The notes under the pieces are model-generated. The model did not search any database. It was not told the origin of the DNA and saw only the letters and a list, made by a program, of their open reading frames with translations. A program made the position numbers and the translations under genes. Below, piece after piece: positions 34,570 through 42,489 of a stretch of DNA of 43,475 nt; position 1 is the stretch's first letter; every line of letters begins with the position of its first letter. This DNA is from Psychromicrobium xiongbiense (GTDB taxonomy: Bacteria; Actinomycetota; Actinomycetes; Actinomycetales; Micrococcaceae). The stretch covers positions 1-43,475 of the forward strand of contig NZ_JASSZH010000022.1 in NCBI RefSeq assembly GCF_030271165.1, written 5' to 3'.

Positions 34570-34679
34570 TCATGCCCCCCCGGCTACAGCTCCCCAGCTG
34601 CATCGGCTCATATTAGCCCGGCATCCGGACGAGTCACCAAACCCGCTCCGTCATGCTTCCGCACACTCTCCCCGGCGAT

Positions 34680-34701
34680 GACCCCTGCATGGGGGTCTTT
34701 T
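34680..34701 (+). terminator. Small hairpin with TTTT in the leader of the pilin-like gene
   Basis: GACCCC and GGGGTC pair around TGCATG and are followed by TTTT, 80 bases before the pilin-like start. It could be an attenuator, or just end spurious transcription. Confidence 0.5.
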
Positions 34702-34781
34702 CATCCATTCGCATGACTTCCATCCGAGCCCTTCCGTAACCTCGATTTTCGATGGACAAAAGATGATATGGGGGATCTGTT

Positions 34782-37697
34782 GTGGGTTTGTGGAAATGCT
34801 TTGGCCTGATTCGACGGGTGGCTCGCCCACAACCACAGGGTCCTGCCCCTGAATATGCCACGGCCACTTCGGACCACCTCTACCACGCGCGACACCTGGG
34901 CCGGGGTAAGCGTCCGGCCACTGTAGCAAGGCATACCTGGGCCACCCGCTTCCTCAGCGCACTGCTCATCGCAGTCGCAGCAGTCGCTACCCCACTGGCG
35001 GTGACCGGCGCAGCAGCCGTGACTGCCGTGCCGGGTAGCAGCGTCTACATCGGTTCCTCGGTCGGCTACGGCGGCACATCTGCGGAAGCGATCTACCTGA
35101 ACGGCACCGGTCAGGGAACACCTGACTACTATGCCTACTGCATCGAACATAACGTCGGTCTTGTCCGCAGTGTCGTGGGAACGGTCGGCAGCGCCTCGAC
35201 CTTCCTCGGTACGAACTACTTCACCAACAACCCTACGGTGCAGGGCAAGGTCCTGTGGGTGCTCGCACACAGCTACCCAGCGATGAGCCTGGCAAGCTTC
35301 GGCGTAGCGGCGGGTGTGCCTAACATCTCGCTGAACGACGCGATCGAAGCCACCCAGTACGCCATCTGGCGGTACACCGACCTCAACTGGGACACAGCGT
35401 GGAACTGGAGTTCTACGAATTCGCAAACGGCGTATTGGTACCTGGTCAATGGGGCAAATGCCAGCACGGGGCTGACCCCGGCTGATCTGACCGTTACGGC
35501 ATCGATCACCGGGCCAACGGGCGCCCAAACCTCAGGGTCTCTGATCGGGCCCTTCGTGGTCCACACGAACCAGCCAACAGCAAGCGTCAGCGCCAACCCG
35601 GTGTACACCTTCGTCGATGCAGCTGGTAACCCGATCAACGCGAATGCGGTAGTGGACGGCCAGGTCATTTACCTCGATCTGCGCGGATCGATCGCTGCAG
35701 GGTCGGTTACCGTGACCATCTCGGCACAGGGCGCCAGCGGGACAGGACTCGTCATTTCGGCACCCAAGACGGCCGGTGGCACCCCCACAGCGGGCTCCCA
35801 CGGACAGAGCCTCATCCTGGTAGCGCCGAGCACCGCAACCACTACCGACTCGGCGAGCGCATCGTGGGCCGCAGTACCACAACCGACCATCGGAACAACT
35901 CTGGTGGATGCGGCCGATGGCGACCACACCCTGATCTGGAGCGGTGGCACACTAAACGATTCGGTGGCCTATCAGAACCTCGTCCCAGGAACGCAATACA
36001 CGCTGTCTGGCTTGCTGATGGACAAGGCGACCGGTACCAGCACGGGGTTGACCGGTTCCACGACATTCACCCCGACCTCGGCCAGCGGGACGGTGACCGT
36101 GAACTTCACGGTGCCCTCAGGCTTTGCCGGACACGCACTGGTGGCCTTTGAATCACTCTATAAGGGAACAAACACCACCGGAACGGCGATTGCGGTGCAC
36201 AGCAACATCAATGACGCCGCGCAGACGGTCACGGTGGACGCGGCCCAGCCGACGCTTCAGTTCGCCAAGACCTCGAACCCGGTGGCGGGCACGGCAGTGA
36301 AAGCCGGGGACACCATCACCTATACCGTGACGGCGACCAATCCGAGTACGACGGTTTCCAGCACGGCAGGCGCTCTCACCGATGACCTGACGAATGTGCT
36401 GAGCAAGGCGACCCTGATCACCCCACCGGTGCTCAGCTGCAGCCCAGCAGCAAATGCCTGCGGAACCCTCAGCTATGTGATGGGTGCCTCAATCATTGCT
36501 TGGACCTCCAACTCGGCCAAGCCACTGGCACCTGCGACGACCGCAACCATCACGTACACGGTCACAGTGAAGTCAGGGGTGACGGGCTCACTCAAGAACG
36601 TCCTGACCGAGCCGGGCATCACGGTCGAGCATCCGATCATCACCTGGAACACGGTGGCCATCGGGCCGGTCAAGAACATGGTCAACCAGCCCACCAACGG
36701 TGCTGCTCTCGGCTCGGTTATTGACTACCAGGTCACCCAGTTGATCCCGGCCCTGGCCACCGGGCAGACCTACCAGAAGTTCATGGTGAACGACACGCTG
36801 GACGCGAAGCTGACCCCGGTCACCGCTTTGCCCACCATCACGGTCAACGACGCGACCAACACCACTGTGACCTTCACGAGCGGAACCGACTTCACCCCGG
36901 TCTGGAACGGCCAGAAGTTGACCGTGACCTTCACTGCTGCTGGTCTCGCCAAGCTCGTCGCCGGCCACAACGTCGTCGTGGGCTTTAAGGCCACCGCCAA
37001 CGCCATTGGCGCGATCAATAACCAGGCATTTGTCAACCTGAACGACTACACCCTGACCCCGGGGCAGTCGAACACCCCGGACGGTTCGCCGACCAACACG
37101 GTCCAGACCCGCTGGGGCGGCGTGACCCTGAAGAAGGTCGACGCCCGTATGCCTAACGAGAACCTCTCCGGCGCCCAGTTCACCGCCTGGATGGGCACCA
37201 CGGATCAGAGCGGCGCGTGCGTCGCAAGCAATGGAACCACCGGGTTCACCCAGGTGACCGCACCCGGCACGTCCAACCCGTACATCGTCACCTCTGACAT
37301 CAACGGCAGCATCGTGATTCCCGGCCTGTGGGTCGGCGACACTCAGCTGCAGGTCAACCCTGACGGCTCAGTCCAGAACGTGACGGTCGCTGGTCACGAC
37401 TTCCAGCAGCGCTGCTACCTGCTGCAGGAACTCGTGGCTCCGGCAGGCTATGTGCTACCCACAGGCAACGCAGCCCTCACTCCCTTGATGGTCAAGACCG
37501 GCGCCAACGGCAGCGTGACTTCGCCGTACGCGCAGATCCCGAACACCCAGCAGAGCGTTCCTCAGCTGCCCCTAACGGGTGGCGACGGCCTGGTGCTCCT
37601 GACCACGGCTGGGATCGGACTCATGATCCTGGCCGCCGGCGGTTCGCTGGTGGTGGCCGCTCGTCGGCGTAGGCGCGAGGAGGTAGACGCGGCATAA
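34782..37697 (+). CDS. LPXTG pilin-like surface protein with thioester and VaFE domains
   Basis: The 971-residue protein has a long signal region (helix about 58-80). A thioester domain follows, with Cys120 (YYAYCIEHN) and Gln192 in TQYAIWRYTD, the TQxA pattern whose Cys and Gln cross-link and can bind host or surface amines. A VaFE-type domain lies at about 370-480 (VAFESLY), then a DUF11-like module, a fimbrial D2-like module near VKNMVNQPTNGAALGSVIDY, and a SpaA-type domain beginning VTLKKVDARMPNENLSGAQF. The sorting signal LPLTG is at residue 929, followed by a helix and RRRRREE. GTG 34782 has GGGGGAT upstream. A pilin-type sortase gene follows but is broken. This looks like a single-chain tip or shaft adhesin. 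Confidence 0.92.
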   Translation: MGLWKCFGLIRRVARPQPQGPAPEYATATSDHLYHARHLGRGKRPATVARHTWATRFLSALLIAVAAVATPLAVTGAAAVTAVPGSSVYIGSSVGYGGTSAEAIYLNGTGQGTPDYYAYCIEHNVGLVRSVVGTVGSASTFLGTNYFTNNPTVQGKVLWVLAHSYPAMSLASFGVAAGVPNISLNDAIEATQYAIWRYTDLNWDTAWNWSSTNSQTAYWYLVNGANASTGLTPADLTVTASITGPTGAQTSGSLIGPFVVHTNQPTASVSANPVYTFVDAAGNPINANAVVDGQVIYLDLRGSIAAGSVTVTISAQGASGTGLVISAPKTAGGTPTAGSHGQSLILVAPSTATTTDSASASWAAVPQPTIGTTLVDAADGDHTLIWSGGTLNDSVAYQNLVPGTQYTLSGLLMDKATGTSTGLTGSTTFTPTSASGTVTVNFTVPSGFAGHALVAFESLYKGTNTTGTAIAVHSNINDAAQTVTVDAAQPTLQFAKTSNPVAGTAVKAGDTITYTVTATNPSTTVSSTAGALTDDLTNVLSKATLITPPVLSCSPAANACGTLSYVMGASIIAWTSNSAKPLAPATTATITYTVTVKSGVTGSLKNVLTEPGITVEHPIITWNTVAIGPVKNMVNQPTNGAALGSVIDYQVTQLIPALATGQTYQKFMVNDTLDAKLTPVTALPTITVNDATNTTVTFTSGTDFTPVWNGQKLTVTFTAAGLAKLVAGHNVVVGFKATANAIGAINNQAFVNLNDYTLTPGQSNTPDGSPTNTVQTRWGGVTLKKVDARMPNENLSGAQFTAWMGTTDQSGACVASNGTTGFTQVTAPGTSNPYIVTSDINGSIVIPGLWVGDTQLQVNPDGSVQNVTVAGHDFQQRCYLLQELVAPAGYVLPTGNAALTPLMVKTGANGSVTSPYAQIPNTQQSVPQLPLTGGDGLVLLTTAGIGLMILAAGGSLVVAARRRRREEVDAA

Positions 37698-37714
37698 GCC
37701 GTCGTTCACAAAGC

Positions 37715-37772
37715 GTTGGTGCGGGTGGCGTAGATGCTGATTTTGGGGGGATGCCACCCGCACCAACTTTTT
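37715..37772 (+). terminator. Strong terminator after the pilin-like gene
   Basis: A perfect 15-bp stem (37715-37729 with 37753-37767) is followed by TTTTT. It separates the pilin-like gene from the sortase remnant. Confidence 0.92.
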
Positions 37773-37812
37773 AACGAACTTGTGTGTCACGAAGGGGCCG
37801 GGGTCAGGAACG

Positions 37813-38631
37813 ATGACGATGACGGCAGATAACATTCGGCCCATGCGGCGGCTCGCAGGACGGCGTCGCTGGCGGCCCGGAACTCTCCTTATTCTGACCT
37901 CTCTGCTCGCCTTTGCGGGGGTAACGACCCTGGTGTATTCGCCAGCTGCCAGCTGGCTCTCCAGCATCAATCAGGCCTCAGTGGTCTCCTCACGGCCAAC
38001 GCCACTGTCCCCGCCGGGCAACGAACCGTCAGCGGGAAGATTGCCGACTACAACTCGCTTCTGGTCACCCCTTCCGGTGTGATGGCTCGCATCCAGATTC
38101 CATCGATCAACGTGGATTTGCCCGTCTATCATGGCACCAGCGACCAGGTCCGGTCGGAAGGCGCCGGGCATCTGGAGGGAACCTCGCTCCCAGTGGGCGG
38201 AACAAGCACACACACACGGTCATCACGGGGCATCGAGGCCTCGCTGATGCGCTCATGTTCACCGATCTCGACAAACTCACACCGGGAGACGTCTTCATCA
38301 TCACCGTGTTCGGACGAGTCCTTGCGTACAGAATCTTCGACAAACGGGTGTGGATCCTTCCGAGACGGCATCGCTGCGCCACAGGATGGTCGCGACCTGG
38401 CCACGCTCGTCACCTGTACCCCCTGGGGATCAACACCCAGCGCATCCTGGTGACCGGCGAGCGCATCACCCCCACTCCCGATGCGAGCAATACCCTTGCG
38501 AACACGCAGACGTCCAGGTTCAGCTTCCCTGGTGGATGGTCTGGTGGGGTGGATCAGCCGTCGTGATTGCCCTGTTCCTCTGGCGAGCTGGCCTGGAACG
38601 GCGGCGCTGGCCGCGGGCTCGGCGACGCTAA
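37813..38631 (+). pseudogene. Pilin-type (class C) sortase broken by several frameshifts
   Basis: The pieces cover a whole class C sortase but in changing frames. First come the N-terminal helix (LLILTSLLAFAGVTTLVYSP) and INQASVVSS. A shift near 37990 leads to SGKIADYNSLLVTPSGVMAR and IQIPSINVDLPVYHGTSD. A shift in a short CA repeat near 38205-38217 leads to VITGHRGLADALMFTDLD with the catalytic His. Shifts near 38350 and 38390 lead to LATLVTCTPWG with the catalytic Cys. A shift in GGGG near 38425 leads to INTQRILVTGER with the catalytic Arg. A last shift near 38505 leads to the C-terminal helix. All catalytic residues survive, so decay is recent. Confidence 0.9.
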
Positions 38632-40955
38632 CTCGTATAGGTCAGCTCCAGCAGGTCCACCGTTCCCAACTGCTCATGCCGCGCCACCGCTGTTGACGCC
38701 AGAGGAAGGTTCAGCGCCGGGCCAACGAGCGTGAGCTGCAAGCCGTCATGCACCGGGAAGAGCGATGCCGAGAGTTTCTCTCGCATTGGAGTGGACTGAA
38801 TATTGTCCCGAATGGCAGCAGCGACGGCTTGTGCCGAGGCCTGATCGGGTGCATCGGTGGTTCCCAGCCGCAAGGTGAAGTTGATGCCCCGCTCACGCGC
38901 CAGGCCCACGGCGGACATCAGCGCCTGGCTCAGATGAACAAGCGTCGGGCTGATCTGCAGGAGCTGACGCAGATATCGTTCCTCTTCGGCGCAGGCCATC
39001 CGGGTGTCAGCGTCGCCTGCACCGCGCCTTCCCTCTGCCAGCTCCTGCAACAGTTGCGTTGCCGCATCGAGCCCGGCCTCTTCCCAGCGTCGGCGGTCTG
39101 ATTGTGCTGCCCTCTCAAGCTCAGTCCGCAGGCGGAGGGCAAACGCACGTTGTTCTGCGCGGGAGCCGTCCTCGCTGAGCTGAGACATTCTTCTCTGAAA
39201 CAGCACCCAGATCCCAGAGAACATCAGGCCAGCGCAGCCCGCAGCGGCAGTGATCTGAGCAGCTGTCACCGAGAGTGGCAGGACGAAAACCACCATGACC
39301 GCCACCAATGTTCCCCAGGCCACCGTCCCCACGACGCGCACCGCTCGTGACGGGTACAGTGCCAGCAAGAGGACAAATGGCCCGGTGGGTGCCAGAGCTT
39401 GCCAATATGCTCCGCCTACTGTCCCGAAACCTGTGGCCACCGCAGCGAAATAGCAGACGACGCACGTCCCAGCAATCAGCACACTCGGCAAAACACCAGG
39501 CAAAACAGTCCGAACGTACCGACGGGCTGCGGGGTGGACTGATACACACACGATCACCATGACACCGATCATCCTGAAGAGTGCAAAATCCTGATCTACA
39601 CTTCCACCCAGAGTAAGGATCACGGCAACCGCAGTAACTCCGATAGCCCAAAAAGTGGCCGCACGCTGACGCAACGCACCCGAAATTTCCAGTGGATTCT
39701 GCCCAGCCATCGTGCTGACGGCGCGCTCTGAGGTGCCAAGATCTACAGAGAGCCGCACAGTTGTTCCATGGACGGCGGTTCCCCATATTTCGGCGTTAAG
39801 ACCGTGGTCCCTGGCCCGGGCAAGGATCGATTGGTCGACCCCACGTCCGCGAGGAATCCCCTTGCCCATGCCGATCCCGAAGTCCCGCACGCTGACAGTC
39901 AGCTTTGCACCGCGCACAGCGCACTCAATCTCAATGTGATCTGAGCCAGAGTGCTTGGTCGCGTTGGTCACTGCTTCGCGAACGCAGCCCACTATTGCCT
40001 GGACGACGTCGTCCGGCAACGCCAATCTGTCCGCAGCATCGCTACTGAGCCCCTTCCGCTCAATCTGCAGGCCAGGCTGGCGGAAAATGTCGCTCAACCT
40101 CACTGGAGCACTGGCCGCCCGCGCCTCGCGCAAGGTCCGCAACAAGACGACATCGCGCGCACATTGCTCCTGCACTCGCAGCGCGTTCTCCGTCCCAGCT
40201 CCCCCATTGGCAATCGCTCCGAGTGTGTTGATGGCAGTGTCATGGAGCACCCGTGACTCTTCCGCCAGCTGAACACCACGACGCGTCACGAGCTCCGAGC
40301 GATGCAACGCCTCGTGAGCAGATCTCTCCGTCTGATCCGCCTCCAGAGACTGGCGCAGCAAGGCACGGAGGCCAAGCCGAACCGCCACAACGATGGAGAT
40401 CTGGGCGATAACAATCGAGATCGGGAATTGCCTACCCCACTCTGGTAGGCCTACCCAGATGCCACCTGCAATGACCAGTGCAGCAGCAATGACTGATAGA
40501 ACAACGTACCGTCGCAGGATCAGCAAAGATGTCACGCACGCCGAGAAATTGAGCTGCCAGCAGGTGGCGAACGTCAGTGTTGAATCAACATCGCCCACCC
40601 TGAGAAAACTCCAGAGCGCCACAGCTGTCATGCTGAGCGGCAGGAGCAACGGCGGGAGATACACTCGCATGCCAGTCAACGCCACAAGTCCCAACAGGGC
40701 CTGAGCCACGGCCTCAACCAGGCCGTCCGTTCCCAGCGAGCAGAACGTTGCCCACACCATCACTCCCTGCCAGACAGCAATGGCCAGCAACGCTATTCGA
40801 CTCATAGAGCGTGTCAAAGACTCCGTGGCCCACCCCGGCGATGGCGGAACGAGCCCTTCTGCCGACCCCAGCCCCACAGCGGCCACGGCCGTAGTCACCG
40901 CAGTAGTGAGCATGGATCGAAGCCCGCTACCCATCCCCCTGACAGACCCGATCAT
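38628..40955 (-). CDS. Two-module membrane histidine kinase, NarL-partner type
   Basis: The protein has about 775 residues. Module one has about six helices, a coiled stretch, the phospho-acceptor His in SRVLHDTAINTLGAI (about residue 238), and an ATPase domain with EAVTNATKHSGS (N box) and GIGMGKGIPRGRG (G boxes). Module two, from about residue 430, has another set of six helices followed by RRWEEAGLDAATQLLQELA, where the His is missing, and no clear ATPase motifs. It looks like a kinase joined to a degenerate second kinase or sensor. ATG 40955 has AGGGAAG upstream. With the LuxR-type regulator at 33874 it encloses the pilin-like gene. Confidence 0.82.
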   Translation of the reverse strand: MIGSVRGMGSGLRSMLTTAVTTAVAAVGLGSAEGLVPPSPGWATESLTRSMSRIALLAIAVWQGVMVWATFCSLGTDGLVEAVAQALLGLVALTGMRVYLPPLLLPLSMTAVALWSFLRVGDVDSTLTFATCWQLNFSACVTSLLILRRYVVLSVIAAALVIAGGIWVGLPEWGRQFPISIVIAQISIVVAVRLGLRALLRQSLEADQTERSAHEALHRSELVTRRGVQLAEESRVLHDTAINTLGAIANGGAGTENALRVQEQCARDVVLLRTLREARAASAPVRLSDIFRQPGLQIERKGLSSDAADRLALPDDVVQAIVGCVREAVTNATKHSGSDHIEIECAVRGAKLTVSVRDFGIGMGKGIPRGRGVDQSILARARDHGLNAEIWGTAVHGTTVRLSVDLGTSERAVSTMAGQNPLEISGALRQRAATFWAIGVTAVAVILTLGGSVDQDFALFRMIGVMVIVCVSVHPAARRYVRTVLPGVLPSVLIAGTCVVCYFAAVATGFGTVGGAYWQALAPTGPFVLLLALYPSRAVRVVGTVAWGTLVAVMVVFVLPLSVTAAQITAAAGCAGLMFSGIWVLFQRRMSQLSEDGSRAEQRAFALRLRTELERAAQSDRRRWEEAGLDAATQLLQELAEGRRGAGDADTRMACAEEERYLRQLLQISPTLVHLSQALMSAVGLARERGINFTLRLGTTDAPDQASAQAVAAAIRDNIQSTPMREKLSASLFPVHDGLQLTLVGPALNLPLASTAVARHEQLGTVDLLELTYTS

Positions 40956-41018
40956 CGGCAGCACTTCCCTGCTATGCCTTCGGCGCCAGGTTCTGGTGCA
41001 TTGTCCCGGATACCAGCT

Positions 41019-41384
41019 TCATCGCGTGGCCCCCGGCCTCGGCATCCCGTTTTTGAGCGCCTCCACAACGGCCTCGTGATCCTGACGCAGAGAGTCCTCA
41101 TCAGTTGGCCGTTGGAGACCATCGTGGCGCACATGAGGCTTGAGTCCGCGGTGCAGCTCCGCCATCAACGTCTGGTGGAAGCGAGTGTGCAGGGTGGACC
41201 GTTCCTCCAGATCCGCGGCAACCCGCCTGCGGAGAACGGCTTCCAGCTTACTCGCGGAACGCATGTAGGTGCCGTCCCCGGGACAGGATTCCAGCAAGCC
41301 AAGACGCACCAGGCCACGCATCTGCGCCCCTATCTGAACCGACAGAGGAATGCTGCGGACGGTCGGTTCAAGTTGTTGCATCAT
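41019..41384 (-). pseudogene. Shrunken copy of the GntR regulator at 17734
   Basis: The 121 codons from ATG 41384 align closely with the intact regulator, starting QLEPTVRSIPLSVQIGAQMR. In-frame gaps removed the core of the helix-turn-helix (about 28 codons), most of the first half of the FCD domain and its C-terminus. Upstream bases up to about 41398 also match the intact gene's leader. It has no stop codon inside, but it cannot bind DNA like its parent. Confidence 0.9.
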
Positions 41385-41477
41385 CTTAGAATAGGTCATC
41401 TGCCCCGGGTGTGCCCTGGAATAACCACCATGAGCAATACTGAACAGAGGTGTTAGCCAGTACTGGGAAAGGACCTT

Positions 41478-41874
41478 TTGACGGCCTCGCAGAATGTTGA
41501 TGGACTCCTCACCAAGTCAGCCATTTCCTGCTCGTGGTAATCAACGATGCCGCCGGGGCCACGGCTACGGTACGGGATGCTCTCGCGGGCATCGATGATC
41601 TTGTGAAGACCGTATTCGCTCACACCGGGAAGATCTGTGCTTCGAATGTGAACGGTTACTGCTGAACACCCTGGGCAGTTCGGTGACGGTGGTCGATGAG
41701 GTCTCCGGCTTCCGCTACTTCGACTCCCGCGATCTACTCGGCTTCGTCGATGGCACAGCCAATCCGGTGGGACTCCACGACCGGATCCTTGACTTCTCCA
41801 CACCCCACACCGGCACGACGTTCTTGGCCCCTACCGCGACGATGCTCGCCGACCTCGATCAGATGGAGGACTGA
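41478..41874 (+). pseudogene. Deleted copy of the DyP peroxidase gene
   Basis: Similarity to the 29.3-kb gene begins about 30 bases upstream of the reading frame, in the tail of the SPOR-like gene. The copy has a 1-base loss soon after the start, a deletion of the segment matching about 29455-29618, and a 372-base in-frame deletion between the two ATCCGGT repeats of the intact gene (29774-29780 and 30146-30152). The GFVDGTANP motif is still there, but the heme ligand region is gone. It converges with and overlaps the DUF1003 gene by 16 bases. Confidence 0.92.
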
Positions 41875-42377
41875 CCCGCATCAGCCGACGGCGTATCGGC
41901 GAGAACTCGCTCATGGATCTGGCGAGTGAGTTCGTGAATCGTCCGGGTGAGATTGGTGTTTTCCACCAGCAGCTGCTCCTGAGCCAAGTAGTCGTGATCT
42001 GCCTTCACCTGTTGGAAAGCGGCCTGACGGTTCTGGCCAATCATGACGAAGGTGGAGAGGAAGATCGCTTCAAGGGAGACGATCAGCGTCAGGGTGGGCC
42101 ACGGGCTCTGTTCGAATACCAGCATCCATACGGCAAAGAGCACCACGTGCAGATAGACGAAATTCATGGACCCGGCAAAGGCGGTGATCGCATCCGCAAT
42201 ACGAAGCTGAAGGCTGGATGCCCTGCGCTCCGCCTCCGCGAGGACCGAAGGATGCAGCCTGGTCTGCTCACTGTGTGCAAGCAGACGTTTAGGCCGCAGA
42301 TAGGGGCGCAGATGCGGACGCGGGCCCTGCCCTGGGCTCGCCGTGTGGGTTGAAGCGTTCTCGGTCTGCTGTGTCAT
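41859..42377 (-). CDS. DUF1003 membrane protein
   Basis: The 172-residue protein has a cytoplasmic start and two helices (FVYLHVVLFAVWMLVFEQ and PTLTLIVSLEAIFLSTFVMI). The conserved GQNRQA follows, then a coiled tail (about residues 115-160). This is the DUF1003 pattern; function unknown. I chose ATG 42377; the open frame to 42446 would add 23 unconserved residues. Its end overlaps the DyP pseudogene, so the deletions next door stopped just short of damaging it. Confidence 0.88.
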   Translation of the reverse strand: MTQQTENASTHTASPGQGPRPHLRPYLRPKRLLAHSEQTRLHPSVLAEAERRASSLQLRIADAITAFAGSMNFVYLHVVLFAVWMLVFEQSPWPTLTLIVSLEAIFLSTFVMIGQNRQAAFQQVKADHDYLAQEQLLVENTNLTRTIHELTRQIHERVLADTPSADAGQSSI

Positions 42378-42489
42378 GCGTCCGGTCCCTTGGCTCACGG
42401 CGAGCGCTCCCCGCCTCTGTGAGCAGAGTAGCGCGCCTGGGACCAACCTCGACTTCCCACACCCTTGAGTCAGTCACTCCTGCCGCTGG

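Noticed and set aside
37813..38631. Treating the sortase frameshifts as sequencing errors
   Set aside because: At least five shifts fall in one gene while long neighbouring genes are clean; a real pseudogene is more likely, though not proven.
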